Positions 37,800-49,784 of a stretch of 64,000 nucleotides of DNA are shown here, one piece after another. The notes below the pieces were generated by a model. That model made no database searches and was not told the origin of the DNA. It saw only the letters and a list, made by a program, of their open reading frames with translations. A program made the position numbers and the translations under genes. Each line of letters starts with the position of its first letter. The first letter of the stretch is position 1. Origin of the DNA: Sympetrum striolatum (lineage: Eukaryota; Arthropoda; Insecta; Odonata; Libellulidae); the NCBI GenBank assembly GCA_947579665.1, contig OX388352.1:73632113-73696112 (forward strand), read 5' to 3'.

Positions 37800-40700
37800 T
37801 TGAAACATCAAAAACTCCAAAAATATCGCAGAAATATCAGGTATTTGGTCATATTTTGCTGAAAATTGAGCAAAACAAGTAAACATTTGATTCTTATTAA
37901 TACTATTGACAAGATCTATCCAAACTTTGAAGAAATATTCAATGTTTTTGAGGAGCGAACCAAAAAAACGTCGAAAATTCGAATAAAAACGGTGATATAA
38001 TAGTTTTTGGCCATATTTTTCTTAAAATTGAGAAAAATTAGTCAATGTTGGATTCATTTTAATTTTTTTGTTGAGATCTTCCAAAAATATTTAGAAGTAT
38101 TTGATAATTCATAGCAGTAAAATCAAAAAACGTCCATGACTCGAATAAAATATTTGATTTTTATAGTTCTTGGCCATTTGTTTCTTACAATTGAGCAAAG
38201 CTAGTCAACGTTTCATTTATTCTAATACTTTTGAAGTGATCTATATAATATATTGTGAAATATTCAATTTTCCGTAGCAGTAAACCTAAAAAATTTCAAA
38301 AACTCAAAAAAAATCAGTGAAATTTCTGGTTTTTCGCCAACTTTTGCTGAAAATTGAGGAAAAATAGTCTACTTTGGATTATTTGTAATGCTTTTGCCTA
38401 GATCTATACAAATTTAGAAGATATATTCAATTTTTCACAGCAGTTAACCCGAAAAACGTCGAAAACTGGAATAAAATCGGTGAAATTTATGTTTTTTGTG
38501 ATATTTTTTAATAAATTTAAGCAAAACTAGTCAATGTTGTATTCATTTTAAAGCTTTTAACGAGATCTCGCAAAATAATTTAAAAATATTCAATTTTCCA
38601 TAGCATTAAACCCAAAAAACGTTGAAAAATAAAAGAATAACAGTGAAATTTCTGGATTTTTGGCCAAATTTAGCTGAAATCGAGCAACACTGGTCAAATA
38701 TGTTCATTTTAATGCTATTTCCGAGATCTATCCAAATTTGAATGAAATAATCAATTTGTTGCAGCAGTTAACCCAACAAACATCGAAATCTCGAAAAAGG
38801 ACAGTGAAATTTCATTATTTTTGGCCATATTTTGTTAAAATTTGAGAAAACTAGACAACCTTGGATACATATTAATGGTGCAGACTAGAACTATCTAAAT
38901 TCTTTGGAAATATTATAGTTTTCGTTGCAGTTAACCCAAAAAACGTTGTAAACTCGAATAAAATTGATGAAATATATGGTATTTGGCCATATTGTTCTAA
39001 AAATTGAGCATAATTAGTGAATGTTGGATTCATGTTAATTCCTTTGACGTTATCTAACACATTTATTTTGAAATATTCAATAATGCATAGCTGTAAACCC
39101 AAAAAACATCGAAAACTCGAATGAAATTCGTGAAATTTCTGATTTTTTGCCAAATTCTTCTGATAATTGAATGAAACTTGACAACCTTGGAATCATTTTA
39201 ATGCTATTGCCAAGATCTAACCAAATTTTAACGAAGTATTCAATTTTTCGTACCAGTAAACTCAGAAAACGTCGAAAACTAGAATAAAATCGGTGAAATT
39301 TATGGTTTTTGTCCATATTCTTCTAAAAATTGACCAAAATTAGTCATTGTTGTATTATTTTAAAACCTTTGCAGAGCTTCATCAAAATTTAGAAGCAATA
39401 TTCAATTTTGTCGTACCAGTTTACCCAAAAACCGTGGAAAACTGGAATAAAATCGGCCAAATTTATGGTTTATGCCCATACTTATATAATAATTTAGCAA
39501 ACCTAGTCAATAATTGTTTTATTTTAATGCCTTTGACGCGATCTATAAAAATTATTTAAAAATATGCAATAATAAATAGTAGTTAACCAAAAAAACCTCA
39601 AAAACTCGAAAAAAATCTGTGAAATTGCTGGTTTTTGGCCCAATTTTTCTAAAAATTAAGGTAATTTGGTAAATAAAGATTCATTTTAATGCTTTTTAAT
39701 TCATTTAATATATTCAATTTTTTGTAGCAGTAAACCTAAAATACGTGGAAAACTGGAATAAAATCGGTATATTCGGAAATATTTTGCTGAAAATTGAGCA
39801 AAACTATTCAGTTTATGATTCATTTTAATGCTATTGCTGAGCATCATCTAAATTTATAAAAGATATTTATTTTTTTCGTAGCAGTTTACCCAAAAAACGT
39901 GGAAAACTGGAATAAAACTCCATGATATTTCTGGTTTTTAGCTATATTTTTTAAAAAATTTAGCAAAACTAGTCAATGTTAATTCATTTTAATTCGTTTG
40001 ACGACATCGATCAGAAGTTTTCAGAAATATTCAATTTTTTGTAGCTTTTAACCCAAAATACATGGAAAACTGGAATAAAATCGGTATATTCGGCAATATT
40101 TTGCCGAAAATTGAGCAAAACTATTCAATTTTTGATTCATTTTAATTCTTTTGACGACATCTATCAGAATTATTTAGAAATATTCATTATTTCGTACCAT
40201 AAAACCCAAAATACGTGGAAAACTGGAACAAAATCGGTATATTCGGGAATATTATGCTGAAAATATAGCAAAACAATTCAATTTTTGATTCATTTGAATG
40301 CAATATTAGATTTTTCTTAGCAGTTATTCGAAAAAACGTGTAAAACTGGAATAAAATCAGTGAAATTTATGGCCTATGGCTATATTTTTATAAACATTGA
40401 GCAAAACAAGTCAATGTTAATTCATTTTAATTCTATTGAAGAGATCTATCAGAATTTTTCAGAAATATTTAATTTTTTGTAGCAGTAAACCCAAAATATG
40501 TGGAAAACTGGAATAAAATCGGTGAAATTATAGTTTTTGGCTATATTTGTCTAAAAATTGAGCAAAACTAGTCAATTTTGGATTCATTTCAATGTTTAGG
40601 CAGAGCTTCATCCACATTTAGTAGCGATATTCAATTTCTCGAACCAGTTATCCCAAAAAACGTGGAAAACTGTAAAAAAAATTAGTGAAATTTATGGTTT

Positions 40701-41575
40701 ATGGCCATATTTTTGTAAAAATTGAGCAAAACTAGTCAATTTTTGATTAATATTAATTCTTTTGTCAAGATCTATCAGAATTATTTAGAAATATTCAACA
40801 TTTTGTAGCAACAAACCCTCTAAACGTGGAAGAATGGAATAAAATCGGTAAAATTTATGGTTTTATGCCATCTTTTTCTAAAAATTGAGCAACAATAGTC
40901 ATTTTTGGATTCATTTTAATGCTTTTGACGAGATCTATCAATGATATTTAGAAATATCGAATAATCCATTACAGTAAACCCAGAAAACATCGAAAATTTG
41001 AAAATAATCGGTAAAATTTCTGGTTTTTGGCCATTTTTTTATTAAAATTCAGCGAAACTAGTCATAGTTTGATTTATTTTAATGCTGTTGACAAAATTAA
41101 TCGAAATTATTTAGAAATATTCAATTTCCCCTAGCAGTAATCCCAAAAAAAATCGAAATATCAAAACAAAAAAGTGACAATTTTGGATTTTGGCAAAATT
41201 TAGCTAAAATTGAGCAAAACTGGACATTTTTGGATTCATTCTAATGCTTTTGGCAATATCTACCCAAATTTAGAAAAAATATTCAATATTTTGCAGCAGT
41301 AATTCCGATAAACGTCGAAAACAGGAATAAAATCGTTAAAATTTATGGTTATTGGCTATATTTTTATAAATAAGGAGGTAAACTGGCCAGCTTTTGATTC
41401 ATTTTAATGCTTGTGCCGATATCTACCAAATTCTTAACAAATATTCAATATTTATTTGCGGCAAACCCAAAAGCGGTCGTTAACTCGAATAAAATCGTTG
41501 AAATTTATGGTTTTTGGCTATATTTTGCTAAAATTGCGCTAAAGAAGACACAATTGTATTCATTTTAAGGTTTTT
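37800..41575 (-). repeat. AT-rich satellite, reverse, short-form array, second copy
   Basis: Same monomer order as 32,095-35,870, with single-base differences and no large deletion. Bounded by the spacer on the left and the GGGATCTATCCAACTGGG link on the right. Confidence 0.92.
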
Positions 41576-41680
41576 GGAGGGATCTATCCAACTGGGTATC
41601 CTTGGTTTTGACTCGATGTCGATGAACAGAGTTCGATGACCCGAGGCCAAAGACCCAAGGTCAATGACGTGGAAATGGAA

Positions 41681-42382
41681 GTTGACTCGAGGTCATTAAT
41701 CCGAGGTCGATGACCCGAGGTCCATGACCCGAGGTCAACGACCCGAGGTCAATCACCCGAGGTTAACGACCAAAGGTCAATAACCCGAGGTCAACGACCT
41801 GAGGTAAATGACCCGAGGTCAATGCCCCGATGTCAACGACCTGAGGTCAACGATCCGAGGTCAACGACCTGAGGTCAATGTCCCGAGGTCAACGACCTGA
41901 GGTCAATGACACGAGTTCAATGCCCTGAGTTCAACGAATTGAGGTCAATATCCCGAGGTCAATGACCCGAGGTCAACAACCTGAGGTCAATGGCCCGAGG
42001 TCAACGACCTGAGGTCAATGACCCGAGGTCAACGACCTGAGGTCAATGACCTGAGGTCAACGACCTGAGTTCAATGAACCGAGGTTAACGACCCGAGGTC
42101 AATGACCCGAGGTCAACGACCCGAGGTCAACTACCCGAGGTCAATTTTCCGAGGTCAATGACCCGAGGTCAATGACCCGAGGTCAATGACCCAAGGTAAA
42201 TGACCCAAGGTCAATGACCCAAGGTCAATGACCCAAGGTCAATGACCCAAGGTCAATGACCCAAGGTCAATGACCCAAGGTCAATGACCCGGAGTCAAAG
42301 ACCTGAGGTCAATGACCCGAGGTCAACGACCCAAGGTTAATTACCCGATGTCAATTACCCGAGGTCAATGACCCGAGGTGAA
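41681..42382 (-). repeat. Minisatellite B, reverse, copy six
   Basis: About 50 units; the left part varies (AACGACC and AATGACC alternation), the right part includes a pure run. Edge units match copy five. Confidence 0.95.
42190..42290 (-). repeat. Pure run of GGTCAATGACCCAA units inside minisatellite B
   Basis: About seven consecutive 14-bp units carry the same rare CCCAA variant with almost no differences, while copy five has only two such units at the equivalent place. This is a local, recent slippage expansion. Confidence 0.9.
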
Positions 42383-42403
42383 TGAAACGAAGTCACTGAC
42401 CCG

Positions 42404-42716
42404 AGGTTGACTCTGGGTGGTTGACTGCGGGAGGTCAACTCCGGGAGGTTGACTCAGGGAGGTCAACTCCGGGAGGTCGACTCCGGGAGGTCGACTCAGG
42501 GAGGTCGACTCAGGGAGGTCAACTCCGGGAGGTCGACTCCGGGAGGTCGACTCCGGGAGGTCGACTCCGGGAGGTCAACTCCGGGAGGTCGCCTCCGGGA
42601 GGTCAACTCCGAGAGGTCGACTCTTGGAGGTTTACTCCGGGAGGTCGACTCCGGGAGGTCGACTCCGGGAGGTTGACTCCGGGAGGTTGACTCCGGGAGG
42701 TTGACTCCGCGAGGTT
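42404..42716 (-). repeat. Minisatellite A, reverse, copy six
   Basis: About 22 units; two more GGGAGGTTGACTCC units at the right end than copy five. Ends in CGAGGTTGATAACAGG like the other copies. Confidence 0.95.
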
Positions 42717-43555
42717 GATAACAGGATGTCAATTCCAAGATGAGAGTTTCTAGAGGTCGACTCCAATAGATCGGATCACTCGGGGTGGTCATATTCGGGT
42801 GTTCGAGTTTGACTCCGGACCATTCAAGGTCGGTTTCTTGCACAGTTACGGAACAGTCGTCTAAAAGTAGGCATTTTTACGAATTTTTACAGTTTTTTTG
42901 CTTTATTTTGCAAAAAATTCGAAATAAAATAATTGAATTCGGTCTCACTTTGTTAACCAAAGCGAGATTTTTGAAACAAATTGAACACCAATTTTATTTC
43001 AACTCTAGTAATTAGCTCGGTAATGATTCGATTTTTGAGGCATTTCGAAATTTTGAACAATCATTCTGTTTCTAGAAGTTAAATTTGGATAATTGGGAAA
43101 ATATTAGGCATTTTAACGAAATTTGTCAGTGTTTTGGCTGTATTTTGAAAACAATTTTGAAAATTTAATCGAATTTAACTCATGTTGAAGATCTTAACGA
43201 GAATTTTTAAAAATTTTGAACACAAATTTAATTTTCATCTTTTAATTTAAGGAGTAAACGGCAGAAAGTGGGCTTTTTTTCGAATTGTTTCAATTTTTTG
43301 ATGAGATTTTTTCTAAATTTCGAAAAATAATATTTGGAATTTGGACTCCTCCTTAAAATCTAATCGGGATCAGTGAAAATCCGAGATAAAATTCGCTTTT
43401 CCTTATCAACTTACAGGAAAATCAGCAAAAGATGGGCATTTTTTTTAACTTTTCCTTGCACTAATCCTTCAACTATTTGAATTTGGATTCGTGTTATAGA
43501 TCCAAACGAAAATTTTTAGAGATGTTTAACACAAATTGAATTTTATTAATTCAAT
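42717..43555 (-). other. AT spacer, reverse, second full copy
   Basis: Parallel to 36,951-37,799; the segment near 42,800 lacks about 12 bases (the CAAATGTAG of copy five). No gene is visible. Confidence 0.85.
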
Positions 43556-46500
43556 CAATTGAAACATCAAAAACTCCAAAAATATCGCAGAAATATCAGG
43601 TTTTTGGTCATATTTTGCTGAAAATTGAGCAAAACTAGTAAACGTTTGATTCTTATTAATACTATTGAGACAAGATCTATCCAAACTTTGAAGAAACATT
43701 CAATTATTTTGAGGAGCGAACCAAAAATGTCAAAACTCGAATAAAAACGGTGATATTAATAGTTTTTGGCCATATTATTCTAAAAATTGAGAAAAACAAG
43801 TCAATGTTGGATTCATTTTAATTTTTTTGTTGAGATCTTCCAAAAATATTTAGAAGTATTTGATAATTCATAGCAGTAAAATCAAAAAACGTCCAAGACT
43901 CGAATAAAATCGGTGAAATTTATAGTTCTTGGCCATTTGTTTCTTACAATTGAGCAAAGCTAGTCAACGTTTCATTTATTCTAATACTTTTGAAGAGATC
44001 TATAAAATATATTTTGAAATATTCAATTTTCCGTAGCAGTAAACCTAAAAAATTTCAAAAACTCAAAAAAAATCAGTGAAATTTCTGGTTTTTCGCCAAC
44101 TTTTGCTGAAAATTGAGGAAAAATCGTCTACTTTGGATTATTTGTAATGCTTTTGCCTAGATCTATACAAATTTAGAAGATATATTCAATTTTTCACAGC
44201 AGTTAACCCGAAAAACGTCGAAAACTGGAATAAAATCGGTGAAATTTATGTTTTTTGTGATATTTTTTAATAAATTTAAGCAAAACTAGTCAATGGTGTA
44301 TTCATTTCAAGGCTTTTAATGAGATCTATCAAAATAATTTAAAAATATTCATTTTCCATAGCATTAAACCCAAAAAACTTTGAAAAATAAAAAATAACGG
44401 TGAAATTTCTGGATTTTTGGCCAAATTTCCCTGAAATTGAGTAAAACTGGTCAAATATGTTCATTTTAATGCTATTTCCGAGATCTATCCAAATTTGAAT
44501 GAAATAATCAATTTTTGCAGCAGTTAACCCAACAAACGTCGAAATCTCGAAAAAGGACAGTGAAATTTCATTATTTTTGGCCATATTTTGTTAAAATTTG
44601 AGAAAACTAGACAACCTTGGATACATATTAATGGTGCAGACTAGAACTATCTAAATTCTTTGGAAATATTATAGTTTTCGTTGCAGTTAACCCAAAAAAC
44701 GTTGTAAACTCGAATAAAATTGATGAAATATATGGTATTTGGCCATATTGTTCTAAAAATTGAGCATAATTAGTGAATGTTGGATTCATGTTAATTCCTT
44801 TGACGTTATCTAACACATTTATTTTGAAATATTCAATAAAGCATAGCTGTAAACCCAAAAAACGTCGAAAACTCGAATAAAATTCGTGAAATTTCTGGTT
44901 TTTGCCAAATTCTTCTGATAATTGAATGAAACATGTCAACTTTGGAATCATTTTAATGCTTTTGCCAAGATCTAACCAAATTTTAACGAAGTATTCACTT
45001 TTTCGTACCAGTAAACTCAGAAAACGTCGAAAACTAGAATAAAATCGGTGAAATTTATGGTTTTTGGCTATATTCTTCTAAAAATTGAGCAAAATTAGTC
45101 ATTGTTGTATTATTTTAAAACTTTTGCAGAGCTTCATCCAAATTTAGAAGCAATATTCAATTTTTCGTACCAGTTTACCCAAAAACCGTGGATAACTGGA
45201 ATAAAATCAACGAAATTTATGGTTTATGGCCATATTTATATAATAATTTAGAAAACCTAGTCATTGATTGTTTTATTTTAATGCCTTTGACGCGATCTAT
45301 AAATATTATTTAAAAATATGCAATAATAAATAGTAGTTAACCAAAAAAACCTCAAAAACTCGAAAAAAATCTGTGAAATTGTTGGTTTTTGGCCCAATTT
45401 TTCTAAAAATTAAGCGAATTTGGTAAATAAAGATTCATTTTAATGCTTTTTAATTAATTTAATATATTCAATTTTTTGTAGCAGTAAACCCAAAATACGT
45501 GAAAACTGGAATAAAATTGGTATATTCGGAAATATTTTGCTGAAAATTGAGCAAAACTATTCAATTTATGATTCATTTTAATGCTTTTGCTGAGCTTCAT
45601 CTAAATTTATAAGAGATATTTATTTTTTTCGTAGCAGTTTACCCAAAAAACGTGGAAAACTGGAATAAAACTCGATGAAATTTTTGGTTTTTAGCTATAT
45701 TTTTATAAAAATTGAGCAAAACTAGTCAATGTTAATTTTTTTTAATTCATTTGACGACAGCTATCAGTAGTTTTCAGAAATATTCAATTTTTTGTAGCTT
45801 TTAACCCAAAATACATGGAAAACTGGAATAAAATCGGTAAGTAATCTGTAAAATTGAGCAAAACTATTCAATTTTTGATTCATTTTAATTCTTTTGACGA
45901 CATCTATCAGAATTATTTAGAAATATTCATTATTTCGTACCAGTTAACCCAAAATACGTGGAAAACTGGAATAAAATCGGTATATTCGGGAATATTATGC
46001 TGAAAATTGAGCAAAACAATTCAGTTTTTGATTCAGTATTATGCTATTGCAGAGCTTCATCTAAATTTATAATCAATATTCAATTTTTCGTAGAAGTTAT
46101 TCGAAAAAACGTGGAAAACTGGAATAAAATCAGTGAAATTTATGGCCAATGGCTATATTTTTATAAAAATTGAGCAAAACAAGTCAATGTTAATTCATTT
46201 TAATTCTATTGAAGAGATATATCAGAATTTTTCAGATATATTCAATTTTTTGTAGCAGTAAACCCAAAATATGTGGAAAACTGGAATAAATCGGTGAAAT
46301 TATAGTTTTTGTCTATATTTGTCTACAAATTGAGCAAAACTAGTCAATTTTGGATTCATTTTAATGTTTAGGCAGAGCTTCATCCACATTTAGTAGCAAT
46401 ATTCAATTTCTCGAACCAGTTATCCCAAAAAACGTGGAAAACTGTAAAAAAAATTAGTGAAATTTATGGTTTATGGCCATATTTTTGTAAAAATTGAGCA

Positions 46501-47355
46501 AAACTAGTCAATGTTGGATTAATATTAATTCTTTTGTCAAGATCTATCAGAATTATTTACAAATATTCAACATTTCGTAGCAACAAACCCTCTAAACGTG
46601 GAAGACTGGAATAAACTCGGTGAAATTTATGGTTTTATGCCATATTTTTGTAAAAATTGAGCAACAATAGTCATTTTTGGATTCATTTTAATGCTTTTGA
46701 CGAGATCCATCAAAGTTATTTAGATATATTGAATAATCCATAACATTAAACCCAGAAAACATCGAAAATTTGAAAAAAATTGGTAAAATTTCTGGTTTTT
46801 GGCCATATTTTTATAAAAATTCAGCGAAACTAGTCATAATTTTATTCATTTTAATGCTGTTGACAAAATTAATCGAAATTATTTAGAAATATTCAATTTT
46901 CCCCAGCAGTAAACCCAAAAAAAATCGAAATATCAAAAGAAAAAAGCAACAATTCTGGATTTTGGCCAAATTTAGCTAAAATTGAGCAAAACTGGTCATT
47001 TTTGGATTCATTCTAATGCTTTTGCCAAGATCTACCCAAATTTAGAAAAAATATTCAATTTTTTGCAGCAGTAATTCGGAAAAACGTCGAAAACAGGAAA
47101 AAATCGGTAAAATTTATGGTTATTGGCTATATTTTTATAAATAAGGAGGTAAACTGGTCAACTTTGGCTTCATTTTAATGCTTTTGCCGATATCTATCAA
47201 ATTCTTAACAAATATTCAATTTTTATTAGCTGCAAACCCAAAAGCCCTCGTTAGCTCAAAGAAAATCGTTGAAATTTATGGTTTTTGGCTATATTTTGCT
47301 AAAAATTGCGCTAAAGAAGACACAATTGTATTCATTTTCAGGTTTTTGAAGAAAT
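43556..47355 (-). repeat. AT-rich satellite, reverse, short-form array, third copy
   Basis: Same monomer order again. Near 45,838 GGTAAGTAATCTGTAAAATTGAGC marks a small rearrangement inside one monomer. Otherwise parallel to the two previous reverse arrays. Confidence 0.92.
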
Positions 47356-47410
47356 ATATATCCAATTGGGTATCCTTGGTTATGACCCGATGTCGATGAA
47401 CAGAGTTCGA

Positions 47411-47568
47411 TGACCCGAGGCCAAGGACCCAAGGTCAATGACCCGAGGTCAAAGACCTGAGGTCAATGACCCGAGGTCAAAGACCTGATGTCAATGACCC
47501 GAGGTCAATGACACGAGGTCAATGACCCGAGGTCAATGAAACGAAGTCAATGACACGAAGTCACTGAC
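47411..47568 (-). repeat. Minisatellite B, reverse, copy seven (contracted)
   Basis: Only about 11 units remain, between the usual link on the left and the GAAACGAAGTCACTGACC edge on the right. Confidence 0.93.
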
Positions 47569-47570
47569 CC

Positions 47571-47780
47571 GAGGTTCACTCCGGGTGGTCGACTGCGGGA
47601 GGTCAAATCCGGGACGTCGACTCTGGGTCTTCGTTTCCGGGACGTCGACTCCGTGACGTTGACTCCGGGAGGTCGACCCCGGGAGGTCGAGTCATGGGAG
47701 GTCGACTCCGGGAGGTCGACTCTTGGAGGTTGACTCCGGGAGGTCGACTCCGGGAGGTCGACTCCGGGAGGTCAACTCCT
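47571..47780 (-). repeat. Minisatellite A, reverse, copy seven (rearranged)
   Basis: About 14 units, several irregular: CTCTGGGTCTTCGTTTCCGG, GACGTTGACTCC and CGAGTCATGGGAGG. The unit period is broken in two places. Confidence 0.88.
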
Positions 47781-47896
47781 CTTGGAGCTTGACTCGAGGT
47801 CATTGACCCCAGGTCATTGAACAAAGGTCGATGACCAGAGGTCAATGACCCGAGGTCAATGAAACGAAGTCACTGACCCGAGGTTGACTCCGGGTG
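47781..47896 (-). repeat. Second small B-then-A block, fused to the spacer
   Basis: After minisatellite A, a few B-type units return (GAGGTCATTGACCCC, GAGGTCAATGACCC), followed by the edge GAAACGAAGTCACTGACC and a single A unit GGTTGACTCCGGGTG. This then jumps directly to GAGATTTTTGAAAC in the middle of the spacer. The normal A-to-spacer flank, about 250 bases, is missing. Confidence 0.85.
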
Positions 47897-48484
47897 AGAT
47901 TTTTGAAACAATTTGAACACCAATTTTATTTCAACTCTAGTAATAAGCTCGGTAATGATTCGATTTTTGAGGCATTTCGAAATTTTGAACAATCATTCTG
48001 TTACTTGAAGATAATTTTGGATAATTGGGCAAATATTTGGCATTTTAACGAAATTTTTCAGTGTTTTGGCTGTATTTTGAAAACAATTTTGAAAATCTAA
48101 TCATATTTGACTCGTGTATAAGATCTAAACGAGAATTTTTAAAAATTTTGTACACAAATTTAATTTTTATCTTTTAATTTAAGGAGTAAACGACAGAAAG
48201 TGGGCTTCTTTTCGAATTGTTTCAATTTTTTGATGAGATTTTTTCTAAAATTCAAAAAAGTAATATATGGAATTTGGTCTCCTCCTTAAAATCTAATCGA
48301 GATCAGTGAAAATCCGAGATAAAATTCCCTTTTCCTTATCAACTTACAGGAAAAATCAGCAAAAGATGGGCATTATTTCAAACTTTTCCTTGCACTAATC
48401 CTTCACCTATTTGAATTTGGATTCGTTTTAAAGATCCAAACGAAATATATAGAGATGTTTAACACAAATTGAATTTTATTAATT
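47897..48484 (-). other. AT spacer, reverse, truncated
   Basis: Corresponds to about 42,968-43,555; the GC-richer half next to minisatellite A has been deleted. No gene is visible. Confidence 0.85.
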
Positions 48485-49256
48485 CAATCTATTGAAACAT
48501 CAAAAACTCCAAAAATATCACAGAAATATCAGGTTTTTGGTCATATTTTGCTGAAAATTGAGCGAAACTAGTAAACTTTTGATTCTTATTAATACTATTG
48601 AGACAAGATCTATCCAAACTTTGAAGAAACATTCAATTCTTTTGAGGAGCGAACCATAAAAACGTCGAAAACTCGAATAAAAACGGTTATATTAATTGTT
48701 TTTGGCCATATTTTTCTAGAAATTGAGAAAAACAAGTCAATGTTGGATTCATTTTAATGTTTTTGTTGAGATCTTCCAAAAATATTTAGAAGTATTTGAT
48801 AATTCATAGCAGTAAAATCAAAAAACGTCCATGACTCGAATAAAATCGTTGATTTTTATAGTTCTTGGCCATTTGTTTCTTACAATTGAGCAAAGCTAGT
48901 CAACGTTTCATTTATTCTAATACTTTTGAAGAGATCTATATAATATATTTTGAAATATTCAATTTTCCGTAGCAGTAAACCTAAAAAATTTCAAAAACTC
49001 AAAAAAAATCAGTGAAATTTCTGGTTTTTCGCCAACTTTTGCTGAAAATTGAGGAAAAATAGTCTACTTTGGATTCATTGTAATGCTTTGGCCTAGATCT
49101 ATCCAAATGTAGAAGATATATTCAATTTTTCACAGCAGTTAACCCGAAAAAACGTCGAAAACTGGAATAAAATCGCTGAAATTTATGTTTTTTGTCATAT
49201 TTTTTAATAAAATTGAGCAATACTAGCCAATGTTGTATTCATTTTAAAGATCTTGT
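48485..49256 (-). repeat. AT-rich satellite, last reverse segment
   Basis: About five monomers matching 43,556-44,330, ending where the strand switches back. Confidence 0.9.
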
Positions 49257-49527
49257 TAATAACCTTAATATGAATACAACATTGACTAGTTTTGCTCAAT
49301 CTTTTTAGAAAATATGACAAAAAACATAAATTTCACCGATTTTATTCCAGTTTTCGACGTTTTTCGGGTTAACTGCTGTAAAAAATTGAGTGTATCTTCT
49401 AAATTTGGATAGATCTAGGCAAAAGCATTAAAAAGAATCCAATGTAGACTATTTTTCCTCAATTTTCAGCAAAACCAGAAATTTCACTGATTTTTTTTTT
49501 GAGTTTTTGACATTTTTTAGGTTTTTT
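48985..49527. repeat. Foldback palindrome at the second strand switch
   Basis: GTTGTATTCA at 49,232 pairs with TGAATACAAC ending at 49,280, placing the centre at 49,256. Pairing continues outward through CAATATTAG/CTAGTTTTG, the AAAACATAAATTTCA blocks and CCTAAAAAAT/CATTTTTTAGG, giving arms of about 270 bp. Arms are imperfect: one has GCAAAACCAG where the other keeps GCAAAAGTTGGCG. The unpaired centre is about 20-30 bases (GATCTTGTTAATAACC region). Confidence 0.85.
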
Positions 49528-49784
49528 GGGTTTACTGCTATGGATTATTCAATATTTTTAAATAACTTTGATACATCTCGTCAAGGCACTAAAATGAATC
49601 CAACACTGACTAGTGTTGCTCCATTTTTAGAAAAATATGGCATAAAACCATAAATTTTACCGATTTTACTCGAGTTTTCGACGTTTTTTAAGTTTTGCTG
49701 CTAACAAAAATTAAATATTTCTCCTATATTTGAATAGATCTCCGTAAAAGAATTAAAATGAATACAAAGTTGACTAGTTTTGCA
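49257..49784 (+). repeat. AT-rich satellite, final forward fragment
   Basis: Three to four monomers run forward from the palindrome centre. A hybrid monomer (TTTTAGGTTTTTTGGGTTTACTGC near 49,515) shows one more internal join. The array stops mid-monomer at TAGTTTTGC (about 49,783) directly against a TA run. Confidence 0.88.

Larger units (their letters stand above)
35931..41630 (-). repeat. Higher-order repeat unit, short form (~5.7 kb), reverse
   Basis: From the start of one inverted minisatellite B to the next: minisatellite B, A, spacer, array I end, array II. The following unit (41,631-47,400) has the same layout and almost the same length. Divergence between these reverse units looks larger than between the forward long units. 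Confidence 0.88.
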
